A model generated the notes under the pieces. It saw only the letters and a program-made list of their open reading frames with translations. It had not been told where the DNA came from and made no database searches. A DNA stretch of 64,000 bases from Tenggerimyces flavus (GTDB lineage: Bacteria; Actinomycetota; Actinomycetes; Propionibacteriales; Actinopolymorphaceae). Each line of letters starts with the position of its first letter. Positions within the stretch are counted from its first letter, which is position 1. Positions 1 to 8,656 of the stretch are shown in pieces. Where the stretch lies: NCBI RefSeq assembly GCF_016907715.1, contig NZ_JAFBCM010000001.1, forward strand, positions 1,860,001-1,924,000, read 5' to 3'. Position numbers and translations under genes: made by a program.

Positions 1-131
1 GCGCTCTTCGTGGCGGCATGTGCCTGGCTCTGCCCGGCGAGCGCGAGGCCGACCGTTCCGGCAGCTGTCGCACGCAGGAACGTGCGGCGGCTGGAGCCCT
101 GACTGGCGGGCTGGTCCTGGGTGTGGAACAT
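1..131 (-). CDS. Tat-exported protein, N-terminal fragment
   Basis: Only the first 43 or so codons are inside the window; the gene continues past position 1. It starts at the ATG 131-129. The N terminus reads as a twin-arginine signal peptide: a polar n-region, the motif SRRTFLRA at about residues 14-21, a hydrophobic Ala/Gly/Leu stretch, and an AHA-A type cleavage site near residue 39. The product should therefore be exported folded by the Tat pathway. The mature domain is not visible, so no function can be assigned. Confidence 0.7.
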   Translation of the reverse strand, partial: MFHTQDQPASQGSSRRTFLRATAAGTVGLALAGQSQAHAATKS

Positions 132-290
132 GGTCTCCCCCGTTTCATCGCGTCCTTGCTTGCTGATGAGGGACGCTACTGACGGCGAGGGCTGGCGGAC
201 ATCGGCCAGACGGAGTGGTGCCACCCAACGAACGTCGGGTCCTTCGGTCTTGGGGTACCACCGAAAGTCAGTGGTGGAAGGATGATCGGC

Positions 291-794
291 ATGACGATCC
301 ACGGCGACCACCCCTTTTTGCCGCCGGAGTCGGAACGATCGGCGGTACGGCGGTTCCGCGGCCGGCTGGCGTCGCCGGTGGCGCTGTGGACGTCGGAGTC
401 GGCGGGCCTGCCGGTGACCTCGATGCTGGTGGCGGACGGCCAGCCGGCGTTGGCGATCGGCCTGGTGGACGAGGACTCGCTGCTGTGGGCGGCGATCCAG
501 CGGACGTCCACGTTCGCGATCTCTCTGCTGTCGTGGTCGCATCGCGGCCTGGCGGAGGCGTTCGCGGAGACCATGCCCGCGCCCGGTGGGCCGTTCCGGC
601 TGACGGAGTGGAACGCGACGGAGTGGGGCCTGGTGCCGTCGGGAGTCACCAGCTGGGCCGGCTGCCGGCTGCTGGACTCGCGCAGCTCAGGCTGGGCGAT
701 CGAGATCCGCGCGACGCTGGAGCACGTCGAGGTCGGTGACGATCCCGCCCCGTTGCTCCACCAGCGGGGCCGCTACCTCACGCTCCCGGAGTAG
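291..794 (+). CDS. flavin reductase-like (FMN-binding split barrel) protein
   Basis: A protein of 167 residues that reads as a flavin-reductase-domain protein: the N-terminal RRFRGRLASPVALWTSE strand pattern, then the GLPVTSMLVADGQPALAIGLV and TSTFAISLLSW segments, which are typical of FMN-binding split-barrel proteins of the flavin reductase/HpaC group. Such proteins reduce FMN with NAD(P)H for partner monooxygenases, or bind FMN in other oxidoreductases. The ATG at 291 is chosen over the one at 282 because the GGTGGAAGG ribosome-binding site sits directly against 282. It is divergent from the Tat protein at the window edge. No partner oxygenase lies beside it, so the physiological role is open. 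Confidence 0.65.
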   Translation: MTIHGDHPFLPPESERSAVRRFRGRLASPVALWTSESAGLPVTSMLVADGQPALAIGLVDEDSLLWAAIQRTSTFAISLLSWSHRGLAEAFAETMPAPGGPFRLTEWNATEWGLVPSGVTSWAGCRLLDSRSSGWAIEIRATLEHVEVGDDPAPLLHQRGRYLTLPE

Positions 795-807
795 CAGCCG
801 AGTCTTT

Positions 808-855
808 CGGGAGGGGCGTTCTGGCGCGAGAGGTCCTTCCAGAGCGCCCGTCCCG
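808..855. terminator. hairpin terminator candidate
   Basis: An inverted repeat pairs 808-824 with 839-855: 17-nt arms with one mismatch and a G-U pair, around a 14-nt loop. It lies 13 bp after the stop of the flavin reductase gene. There is no U-run, as is common for terminators in high-GC actinobacteria. Confidence 0.5.
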
Positions 856-941
856 CGAGAGAGCGTAGATCATCTGGGCGTTCGATGAGGCGCCAACGCG
901 CCCGAGTCGTTGCGGTGGCAACCGGCACGTACGGTGATCAC

Positions 942-3443
942 ATGGCCGTACGACTCCGCCGCCGGCACGGGTTGATCGCCGCCGGACTGGCGGTGCTGCT
1001 CATCGCTGGCGTCGCGTTCTGGGTCGCGACCCGTCCCGCCGGCTTCCGTACCGAGGACCGGATGTTCACGGTCCAGACCGGTCCTGCCGGCGACGAGCAG
1101 GTACGGCTCGACACGCGGCTGTTCGTCCCCGACGCGGCGACCAGCAGCGCCAAGGCTCCCGCGGTCCTGCTCGCGCACGGCTTCGGCGGCACCAAGGACA
1201 GCGTCCGCGACGACGCCGAGGACCTCGCCGGCCGTGGGTACGTCGTTCTGACCTGGACCGCCCAGGGCTTCGGCCGCTCCACCGGCACCATCCACCTGAA
1301 CAGCCCGGACTACGAGGTCACCGACGCGCGCCGGCTGCTGGACTGGCTCGCGACCCGGCCCGAGGTCCAGCTCGACCAGGCGGACGATCCACGCGTCGGC
1401 GTCGCCGGCGGCTCGTACGGTGGCGGCCTCGCGCTGCTGCTGGCCGGGTACGACCAGCGCGTCGACGCGATCGTCCCGCAGATCACCTGGAACGACCTCG
1501 ACCGTGCGCTCTTCCCCGGCGGCGTGTTCAAGCGCGCCTGGGCCGGCAGCCTGTTCACGGCCGGCCTCGCCCCGGGACCGGGCGCGACGCCGCAGTGTGG
1601 ACGGTTCGCGCCGGACGTCTGCCGTACGTACCTCCAGTCCGCCGCCACCGGTCGCTCGGACGCGCGGACCAAGGCGCTGCTGACCAGGTCCAGCCCGCAG
1701 ACCGTGCTCGACCGGATCAAGGCGCCGACGCTGCTCGTCCAGGGCCTCGCCGACTCGCTGTTCCCGCTCGACGAAGCCGACGCGAACGCCCGCGGCATCG
1801 CCGCGACGGGCACGCCTGTCCAGGTCGCGTGGTTCTCCGGCGGCCACGACGGCGGCCAGGGCTCGACCGCCGACCAGGACCGGCTGAAGTACCTCACGAT
1901 CACCTGGTTCGACCACTACCTCAAGGGCATAGGCAACGCCTCCACTGACTTCACGTTCAGCCGCGTGAACGGCTATGACTACAGGACGAACTCGGTCCGG
2001 ACCACCGCGCTCAGCTCTGCTCGCTACCCCGGGCTCGAAGGCAACACCGAGCCTCGGTCCCTCCAGCTCAAGGGCCGCCCCAGCCCCATCGCGAACCCGC
2101 CCAACGGCGTGCCCGCGCCCCTCACCAACCTCCCCAGCCTCGGCGCGTTCGCTCAAGCGACCGAAGCGGCGGGAGCCCTCTCCGACATCCCCGGCCAGTT
2201 CGTCCGGTACGAGTCCCGAACGCTAGACGAGGCCACCGACATAGCCGGGGCGGCGACCGTCCAGCTGCTCGCCGCCAGCCCGACGACGGAGGCCGTCCTC
2301 TTCGTCAAGCTCTACGACGTCGGCTCCAACGGCAACCAGACGTTGCTCGGCGGCCAGGTCGCGCCGATCCGGCTCACGAACCTGCCGACAAGCCTCGACC
2401 AGGCGAAGCCCGTCACCGTCGAGCTGCCCGGCGTCGTGCACCGCTGGTCGGCCGGCCACCGGATCCGGGTGACGATCGCGACCGCCGACCAGGCGTACGC
2501 CAGCCCGCCCGCACCCACGACGTACGTCGTCGGCCTGGCCGAGGCCAGGCTCACGCTGCCCCAGGTGACCGCGAGCCCGATCGCGACGGCCAGCGCGATT
2601 TGGCCGTGGATCCTCGCCGCGGTGCTCCTCGCGATCGCGCTCGGCGTCGCCCTCGCCTGGCTGGTCGCGCGGACCCGCACCCGCCGCCGTACGACGACAA
2701 CCGAAGCAGACGCCACCGACAAGCCGCTCGTCATCCGCGGGCTGGCCAAGACGTACACCGACGGGTTCCAGGCGTTGAAGGGCATCGACTTCGAGGTCGG
2801 CCGCGGCCAGGTCGTCGGCCTGCTCGGCCCGAACGGTGCGGGCAAGACCACCTGCCTGCGGATCCTGCTCGGCCTCATCCGCCCGACCGCGGGCGATGTG
2901 CTGATCTTCGGCACTCCCCTCACGCCGAGCTCCGACGTCCTCAACCGGCTCGGCGCGCTCGTCGAAGGTCCCGGCTTCCTCCCGCACCTGACCGGCCGCA
3001 AGAACCTCGAGCTGTACTGGCGCGCCACCGGCCGCCCCAAGGCAGAGGCCCGGATGGACGAGGTGCTCGAGATCGCCGCGCTCGGCAGCGCGCTGGAACG
3101 GAAGGTGAAGACGTACAGCCACGGCATGAAGCAACGCCTCGCCGTCGCGCAGGCCATGCTCGGCCTGCCCGAGCTGCTCGTCCTCGACGAGCCGACCGAC
3201 GGGCTCGATCCGCCGCAGATCGCGGAGATGCGGCGGGTGCTCAAGGGGTACGCGGCGAACGGGCGCGCGGTCCTCGTCTCCAGCCACCTGCTCGCCGAGG
3301 TCGAGCAGGCCTGCACGCACGTCGTGGTCCTGGACCGCGGCCGGCGGGTGGCCGCGGGCTCGGTCGGGGAGATCGTCGGGACGAGCAACGGACAGCGGCT
3401 CGAGGACGTCTTCCTCAGCCTGATCGGGGGAGACGCCCGATGA
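942..3443 (+). CDS. membrane-anchored S15/CocE-type hydrolase fused to an ABC transporter ATPase
   Basis: An 833-residue two-part protein. Residues ~10-30 are a signal anchor. Residues ~40-540 are an alpha/beta hydrolase of the X-Pro dipeptidyl-peptidase (S15)/CocE type: HGFGG, the nucleophile elbow GGSYGG with Ser158, a later Asp (GLADSLFPLDEAD), the His of SGGHDGG, and a C-terminal jelly-roll-like region. A second membrane helix at ~549-575 leads into an ABC ATPase at ~585-830: Walker A LLGPNGAGKTT, signature YSHGMKQRLA, Walker B LLVLDEPTDGLDP. The topology implies an extracytoplasmic hydrolase and a cytoplasmic ATPase in one chain. The start ATG 942 follows a weakly coding 19-codon upstream extension (from 885). 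Its stop overlaps the ABC permease start by 4 bp, so ATPase and permease should form one transporter. Substrate unknown. Confidence 0.85.
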   Translation: MAVRLRRRHGLIAAGLAVLLIAGVAFWVATRPAGFRTEDRMFTVQTGPAGDEQVRLDTRLFVPDAATSSAKAPAVLLAHGFGGTKDSVRDDAEDLAGRGYVVLTWTAQGFGRSTGTIHLNSPDYEVTDARRLLDWLATRPEVQLDQADDPRVGVAGGSYGGGLALLLAGYDQRVDAIVPQITWNDLDRALFPGGVFKRAWAGSLFTAGLAPGPGATPQCGRFAPDVCRTYLQSAATGRSDARTKALLTRSSPQTVLDRIKAPTLLVQGLADSLFPLDEADANARGIAATGTPVQVAWFSGGHDGGQGSTADQDRLKYLTITWFDHYLKGIGNASTDFTFSRVNGYDYRTNSVRTTALSSARYPGLEGNTEPRSLQLKGRPSPIANPPNGVPAPLTNLPSLGAFAQATEAAGALSDIPGQFVRYESRTLDEATDIAGAATVQLLAASPTTEAVLFVKLYDVGSNGNQTLLGGQVAPIRLTNLPTSLDQAKPVTVELPGVVHRWSAGHRIRVTIATADQAYASPPAPTTYVVGLAEARLTLPQVTASPIATASAIWPWILAAVLLAIALGVALAWLVARTRTRRRTTTTEADATDKPLVIRGLAKTYTDGFQALKGIDFEVGRGQVVGLLGPNGAGKTTCLRILLGLIRPTAGDVLIFGTPLTPSSDVLNRLGALVEGPGFLPHLTGRKNLELYWRATGRPKAEARMDEVLEIAALGSALERKVKTYSHGMKQRLAVAQAMLGLPELLVLDEPTDGLDPPQIAEMRRVLKGYAANGRAVLVSSHLLAEVEQACTHVVVLDRGRRVAAGSVGEIVGTSNGQRLEDVFLSLIGGDAR

Positions 3444-4252
3444 GCACGTACACGCTCGGCACGGAGATCCGTCGGCAATGGAGCCGGCAACGTACGCGCT
3501 GGGCGCTCGGCTTCATGGTCCTGCTGCCGATCATCGTGCTGGTCGCGTTCCAGCTCGGCCCGGACGACGACAGCGGCGACGGGCCTGGCTTCATCTCGAT
3601 GGCGACCAGCGGGGCCGCGAACTTCACGATCTTCACCGTGCTTGTGTCGCAGGCGTTCCTGCTCATCGTCGTCGCCGCGCTGTTCTCCGGTGACGCGGTC
3701 GCGAGCGAGGCGAGCTGGGGCAGCCTCCGTTACCTGCTGGCGATCCCGGTCGGGCGAGGGCGGCTGCTCGCGGTGAAGTACGTGGTCAGCCTGCTGTCGA
3801 CCGGTGTCGCGATCGCGCTGCTGACCGGAACGAGCCTGCTCATCGGGGTGTTCGCGTACGGCTGGCATCCGCTGCAGACGCCGATCGGCGACGACATCTC
3901 GGCGAACGAGGCGCTGGTCCGGCTCGCCGCGATGCTCGGCTACCTCGCGGTCAGCCTGCTCGTCGTATCCAGCCTGGCGTTCCTGCTGAGCGTCAGCACC
4001 GACGCCCCGCTCGGCGCGGTCGGCGGCGCGGTGATGATCGTGATCGTCTCCAGCATCCTCGACCAGATCAGCGCGCTCGGCGTTCTGCGCAACCTGCTCC
4101 CGACGCACTTCACCGATGCCTGGCAGGGGTTGTTCAGCGATCCTGTGCAGCTGGACGACCTGGTGAAAGGGTGCGTTTCGGCCGCGATCTACGCCTCACT
4201 CTTCGCAGCAGTCGCGTGGGTCCGCTTCCTGCGCAAGGACGTCACGAGCTAG
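3440..4252 (+). CDS. ABC-2 type transporter permease
   Basis: A 270-residue membrane protein with about six hydrophobic helices: WALGFMVLLPIIVLVAF, a segment near residue 65, paired segments in the middle, and a final helix before FLRKDVTS. The motif SWGSLRYLLAIPVGRGRLL, after the second helix, is the usual cytoplasmic coupling region of ABC-2 permeases. The ATG at 3440 overlaps the TGA of the hydrolase-ATPase gene (ATGA), indicating translational coupling with the upstream ATPase. The likely role is export of, or self-protection against, a small hydrophobic or peptidic compound; the substrate cannot be read from sequence. Confidence 0.85.
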   Translation: MSTYTLGTEIRRQWSRQRTRWALGFMVLLPIIVLVAFQLGPDDDSGDGPGFISMATSGAANFTIFTVLVSQAFLLIVVAALFSGDAVASEASWGSLRYLLAIPVGRGRLLAVKYVVSLLSTGVAIALLTGTSLLIGVFAYGWHPLQTPIGDDISANEALVRLAAMLGYLAVSLLVVSSLAFLLSVSTDAPLGAVGGAVMIVIVSSILDQISALGVLRNLLPTHFTDAWQGLFSDPVQLDDLVKGCVSAAIYASLFAAVAWVRFLRKDVTS

Positions 4253-4276
4253 CCCGTTCGCCAGAGGTCGGCGGCC

Positions 4277-4380
4277 GTCGTTGCTTTGTCGACCCCCATC
4301 GCGCCAACGGCGCCATGGCTCATCGGGATGGTGGCCAGCGACGGAGCGCCGTTGGTGCTCCACGTCGACAAGGCGACGAC
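4277..4380. repeat. 104-nt long hairpin element
   Basis: The intergenic region holds a nested inverted repeat. Positions 4277-4293 pair with 4364-4380 over 17 bp (two G-U), 4302-4313 pair with 4346-4357 over 12 bp (one G-U), and a short third stem pairs 4316-4320 with 4333-4337 around the apical loop. It lies between the ABC permease stop (4252) and the flavoprotein start (4425). It could be a terminator, a structured leader or a small palindromic mobile remnant; nothing else in the window repeats it. Confidence 0.6.
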
Positions 4381-4424
4381 CTGCTGGCCGCCGCACCGGG
4401 GCGAACCAGACTAGCCTTGCACCT

Positions 4425-5852
4425 ATGACTGAGCAGACGTACGACGTCGTCGTCATCGGTGGCGGCCCTCCCGGAGAGAACGCCGCGGGCCGCGTCGCCT
4501 CGCACGGACTCTCAGCGGCGCTGGTCGAGTCGGAGCTGCTGGGCGGTGAGTGCTCGTTCTGGGCCTGCATGCCGAGCAAGGCGCTGCTGCGTTCCGGCGA
4601 GGCGTTGCGGGCCGCCAAGGCCGTGGCCGGCTCGGCCGCCGCGGTCACCGGCGACCTCGACGTCGCCGCGGTGCTGAAGCGGCGCGACTCGTTCGCCGCG
4701 AACTGGGACGACACCGGCCAGGTCGAGTGGGCCGAGGGCGCGAAGATCACGGTCGTCCGCGGTCGCGCGCGGCTCGACGGCTCGCTCCGCGTCGTAGTCA
4801 GCAAGGAAGGCGCCGAGGACCAGGTGCTGCTCGCCACGCACGCGGTGGTGCTGGCGGTCGGTTCGGACTCGGCGTTCCCGCCGATCGACGGGCTGCGCGA
4901 GGCCCGCCCGTGGACGAACCGTGAGGCGACGAGCGCGAAGGCGGCGCCGGAGCGCCTTGCCGTCCTCGGTGGCGGGCCGGTCGGCTGCGAGCTCGCGCAG
5001 GCGTGGAACGACCTCGGCTCCGAGGTGACGTTGATCGTCAACGGGGAGCGGCTGCTGCCGCGGCTCGAGCCGTTCGCCGGTGAGTACGTCAAGGAGGCGT
5101 TGACGTCGTACGGCATCGACGTTCGGACGTCGGCCAACGTGAAGTCCGCGCGCCGCGACGGCGACGGTCCGACCACGTTGACGTTCGAGGACGGCTCGGA
5201 GCTCGAGGCCGACGCGGTGCTGGTGGCGACCGGTCGTTCGCCGCGGACGAACGACCTCGGCCTGGCGACCGCCGGGTTGAAGGACGGCGACTGGGTCGAC
5301 ATCGACGACAGCTGCCGCGTGAAGGGCGTCGAGGGCGGCTGGCTGTACGCGGTCGGCGACGTCAACCACCGCGCACTGCTCACGCATATGGGCAAGTACC
5401 AGGCCCGGATCTGCGGCGACGCGATCACCGCGCGCTCCAAGGGTGACCACGCGATGCCGGTGAAGTGGTCGCCGTACGCCGCGACCGCCAACAACGGCTA
5501 CGTCCCCGCGGTCGTCTTCACCGACCCGCAGGTGGCGTCGGTCGGGCTGACCGAGGCGGAGGCCGAGGACAAGGGCATGAGCGTCCGTGCGGTCGAGTAC
5601 GAAGTGGGCAACACCGCCGGCGGCAGCCTGCACGCCGACGGCTACAAAGGCCTGGCGAAGATGGTCGTGGACCAGGAACGCCTGGTGATCGTGGGCTTCA
5701 CCATTGTCGCGCCCGACGCTGGTGACCACCTCCATGCCGCGACGATCGCCGTGGTGGGCGAGGTCCCGTTGGACCGCCTCTGGCACGCCGTGCCGTCGTT
5801 CCCGACGGTCAGTGAGGTCTGGTTGCGGTTGCTCGAGACGTACGGGATGTAG
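4425..5852 (+). CDS. FAD-dependent pyridine nucleotide-disulfide oxidoreductase
   Basis: 475 residues of the class I disulfide reductase fold (dihydrolipoamide dehydrogenase/mercuric reductase family). The N terminus has the FAD dinucleotide fold DVVVIGGGPPGENAA. The redox-active pair is present as GGECSFWACMPSKALL (CxxxxC). The NAD(P)-binding GGGPVGCELAQ and a second FAD motif ATGRSPRTNDLGL...LYAVGDV follow. The C-terminal catalytic HPTxSE motif reads FPTVSE, so the base His is replaced by Phe. That argues against a classical lipoamide or mercuric reductase and for a quinone- or other-acceptor flavoprotein. No partner gene is adjacent; the start ATG 4425 precedes the canonical Rossmann strand. 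Confidence 0.8.
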   Translation: MTEQTYDVVVIGGGPPGENAAGRVASHGLSAALVESELLGGECSFWACMPSKALLRSGEALRAAKAVAGSAAAVTGDLDVAAVLKRRDSFAANWDDTGQVEWAEGAKITVVRGRARLDGSLRVVVSKEGAEDQVLLATHAVVLAVGSDSAFPPIDGLREARPWTNREATSAKAAPERLAVLGGGPVGCELAQAWNDLGSEVTLIVNGERLLPRLEPFAGEYVKEALTSYGIDVRTSANVKSARRDGDGPTTLTFEDGSELEADAVLVATGRSPRTNDLGLATAGLKDGDWVDIDDSCRVKGVEGGWLYAVGDVNHRALLTHMGKYQARICGDAITARSKGDHAMPVKWSPYAATANNGYVPAVVFTDPQVASVGLTEAEAEDKGMSVRAVEYEVGNTAGGSLHADGYKGLAKMVVDQERLVIVGFTIVAPDAGDHLHAATIAVVGEVPLDRLWHAVPSFPTVSEVWLRLLETYGM

Positions 5853-5854
5853 CG

Positions 5855-8653
5855 CTACTCCCAGCTGAGGCGCATCGCGGTGGTGGCCTGCATCGGGTCG
5901 CTGCCGCGGTGGGCGGCGAGGACGCCTTCGCCTTCGGGGCTGCCAGTGTAGAGCGGTGTGCCGGCGCTGACCCAGTGCGTCCAGGCTGCGGCGAACGCCC
6001 TTACCCGCTTGGCGTTCTGGCCGAGGGCGGTGGGTACGGCGTGCCAGACCACGGCGGTCGGGCGGAGCCGTCCGACCATCGACGACGCCCCCGCACGCAG
6101 GCGGTCGGCGAGCCCGTCCACGGTATCGAGGACGTAGCGCGGGACGACGTACCGCGGTGACGTCATCGGCGAGAGCACCTCGTCCAGCGCGACCGCGAAC
6201 TCCCTCGAAGCCTCGGCCGGGACGTCGTGCATCGCGATGCGGTACTCGCCGGTCTCGTCCACCTTCACAGCGACCGCACTGGCCCCGGCTGGCGTCAGTC
6301 CGGCAGCGTGCAGTCCGTCGGCGACCGCGTACGCCAGTCGCATCGGGTCGACGGGACGTGCGGCGTCCGCCACTACTCGGCCCCGGCGTTCGACGGCGTA
6401 CGCACCGACGCCCAACAGACCCAAGGCAGCAACGGCCGCGACCGCCGGAAGCCCGAACACCGTTACCAGCAACGCCAAAGCGAGCACCGCCGCGACGGGC
6501 ACGACCCAGCGGGGAGTCCGGGCCGCGACCCCGGCAACGGTCGGCACCGACGCCGGTGGCTGGGCCGGCACGACCGCCGGCCGCGCAGTAGGCGTACGGA
6601 TCCGCAACGTGTGCACCGGCCGGTCGTCGTACGGCTCGCCGACCCGCCACAACGCCCGCACCACCGAACGAGCCTCCGCCCTCGCCAGCATCGAAGCGTT
6701 CACCGCGTCGAACGAAGCGACCTTCGGCGGAGCGAACGGCGAGAACGCGTCGTCGACATGCGCCACCCCGTCGACGATCTCCCCGGTCTCGTCGATCCCG
6801 AAGTAGCCGTTGTGCTTGCGGACAAACCGATCCCAGTCCGCCGCACCCTTCGGATGGTCCTCGGTCACGCAGACGACGGTCCACGTGATCGCCACCTTGT
6901 CCAGCCACCCGGGATCGGTGCGCAGCGCCCGACCGCGGGTCTGCACGACCGCTGTCGGTGTGGTCGCGGTCGTGAGGTCGACCAGGCCGCTGACGCCGCG
7001 CGCGTCCCAGCCCTCGCCGAGCAGCCCACGAGTGCCGACCAGCACCCGGCAGAAGCCCGCCTCGAAGAACGCGGTCACCAAGGGCACCCAGGTCCGCGAC
7101 GTCCAGCGCCCGGTCAGCTCGACGATCCCGTCGGCATCCGGCGTGCCGACCTCGAGCTCGACGTCGGCGTACCGCGCGAACGCCGTCGCCGTCTCCGCGC
7201 CGGCCGCGACGGTCCGGCCGGTGACCAGCATGGGTGCGAGCGAACGGGTCCGCGGGTCGGCGAGCAGTCCCGCGAGAACGAGCCGCGCCGACCCCGCCTC
7301 CGCGGCGAGGACCCCGCGCAACGTGGCGGGCAACGTCGCGGCCGCACGCTCGTGGTCGCACAGGATCAGCATCCGCAGCCGGTCGCCGAGCGAACGAGCC
7401 TCCGCTGCCGTGATCTCGACACACGCCGCCGACTTCGAAGCACTCCGCGCCAGCACCCGATCCACCGGCGAACGGCCGGACCGAACGCCCCGCCGGGTCA
7501 GCGAGTACCCGACGCTCGGCAGCGCCCGCCGCAGCTCGTCCAGCACGGCATCGTCGGAGCCCACGCACCGACGCACCCAGTCGTCCAGCAGACAGACCCA
7601 GTCGTCCGCGGTCGGCGGGTGCCGGTGCTCCTCGCGCAACCGCGCGTCCGGCGGCAGCGCCAACAGCCCCGCGTAGTGCAGCCGCAGCGCGGCGGCAGTC
7701 AGCAAGGGCTCGTCACGTTCCAGCCGGTGCCACGGAATCGGTGGCGAGCGATGGACGAACCGCACATCGAGCCAGCTCAGGAAGCTCGTCGAGCCGAACG
7801 ACGGATCCAGCAGATCGGTGACGAGTTCGGCGAACCGTTCCGCCTGAGCCGTCAGCCAGTCGGCCTCCGTCGGCGTCGGCGTGGTCAGCCAGGCCAGCTC
7901 CGCGAACGGTGCGAGGTGCCCCTCCCGTACGACCGACGGGATCGACGTCCCGTACACCGCCGACCCGAACAGCTCGTCCACGAGCAGCGCCTGGTCCCGC
8001 GTCAACGACCGCGGCGGCGTCGCGGTGAGGCCGAGGACGTGCGCATGCGGAACGAGCTCCAACAGCTCCGCGACCAGCCGTCCCCACACCTCCAGCAGGT
8101 GATGGCACTCGTCGAGCACGATCGTCAGCGGCGACGTGGCGCGCAGCACCTCGACGAGCGCGCGGCCGTTCGGGTGCAATCGCCCCATCAGAGGCGAGCC
8201 CGAGTGCCCCTCCTCGTCGACCTCCTCGTCGGCGTCGAACGTGGCCAGCGCCTGGTACATCAGCGCCGTCACCGGAGCGTCCAACGTGCGGGAGATCCCG
8301 GCCGGCACGGTCGCGGGAGTGAACGCCGACCACTGCCGTACCCATTGCGACTGGATCGCGGTGTTCGGCCCGAACACGACGGCCTGAGCGCCGAGCCGCC
8401 GGATGGTCTCCAGCCCGACCAGCGTCTTGCCGGTCCCCGGAGGCAGCACGACCCACGCGCGGCGGCGGTCACCGTCGACCATCAACCGGTCGATTTCGGA
8501 GAGGGCTCGGGCCTGGTGAACGCGAAGCGGGTAGGGCGCGGCCGTCATCGCGTAGGCTGCCGCCAGGTCCCGCACCCGGGCATCCTGCCACGGGCTGAGC
8601 GACCCCCCGCCGCGAAGTTCCTTGACGGCGTGAACTAACCCTTCTAAGGTCAC
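5855..8653 (-). CDS. SF2 DEAD/DEAH-box helicase with C-terminal membrane hairpin
   Basis: 932 residues from the GTG at 8653 (ATG 8548 is an alternative that removes 35 residues). The N-terminal part is an SSL2/XPB-like superfamily 2 helicase: Q-like region RVHQARALSEI, Walker A PPGTGKT (~71-77), motif Ia GPNTAIQSQW, DEAD-box variant LDECHH, motif III LGLTATPP, and motif VI QTRGRALR. About residues 716-753 are strongly hydrophobic (WVVPVAAVLALALLVTVF...AALGLLGVGAYA), long enough for two membrane helices, followed by a ~180-residue soluble tail of unknown fold. A membrane-tethered helicase is unusual. The start codon is divergent from, and only 3 nt away from, the ROK regulator start, so the two genes share control sequences. 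Confidence 0.85.
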   Translation of the reverse strand: MTLEGLVHAVKELRGGGSLSPWQDARVRDLAAAYAMTAAPYPLRVHQARALSEIDRLMVDGDRRRAWVVLPPGTGKTLVGLETIRRLGAQAVVFGPNTAIQSQWVRQWSAFTPATVPAGISRTLDAPVTALMYQALATFDADEEVDEEGHSGSPLMGRLHPNGRALVEVLRATSPLTIVLDECHHLLEVWGRLVAELLELVPHAHVLGLTATPPRSLTRDQALLVDELFGSAVYGTSIPSVVREGHLAPFAELAWLTTPTPTEADWLTAQAERFAELVTDLLDPSFGSTSFLSWLDVRFVHRSPPIPWHRLERDEPLLTAAALRLHYAGLLALPPDARLREEHRHPPTADDWVCLLDDWVRRCVGSDDAVLDELRRALPSVGYSLTRRGVRSGRSPVDRVLARSASKSAACVEITAAEARSLGDRLRMLILCDHERAAATLPATLRGVLAAEAGSARLVLAGLLADPRTRSLAPMLVTGRTVAAGAETATAFARYADVELEVGTPDADGIVELTGRWTSRTWVPLVTAFFEAGFCRVLVGTRGLLGEGWDARGVSGLVDLTTATTPTAVVQTRGRALRTDPGWLDKVAITWTVVCVTEDHPKGAADWDRFVRKHNGYFGIDETGEIVDGVAHVDDAFSPFAPPKVASFDAVNASMLARAEARSVVRALWRVGEPYDDRPVHTLRIRTPTARPAVVPAQPPASVPTVAGVAARTPRWVVPVAAVLALALLVTVFGLPAVAAVAALGLLGVGAYAVERRGRVVADAARPVDPMRLAYAVADGLHAAGLTPAGASAVAVKVDETGEYRIAMHDVPAEASREFAVALDEVLSPMTSPRYVVPRYVLDTVDGLADRLRAGASSMVGRLRPTAVVWHAVPTALGQNAKRVRAFAAAWTHWVSAGTPLYTGSPEGEGVLAAHRGSDPMQATTAMRLSWE

Positions 8654-8656
8654 GGC

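Noticed and set aside
870-2156. Long open frame antisense to the hydrolase-ATPase gene
   Set aside because: Composition is an Arg/Gly/Ala/Val-rich shadow of high-GC codons in the opposite strand, with no domain motifs.
6227-8638. 803-codon frame antisense to the helicase
   Set aside because: Sequence is an Arg/Gln/Pro-rich low-complexity shadow; the helicase motifs on the other strand explain the region.
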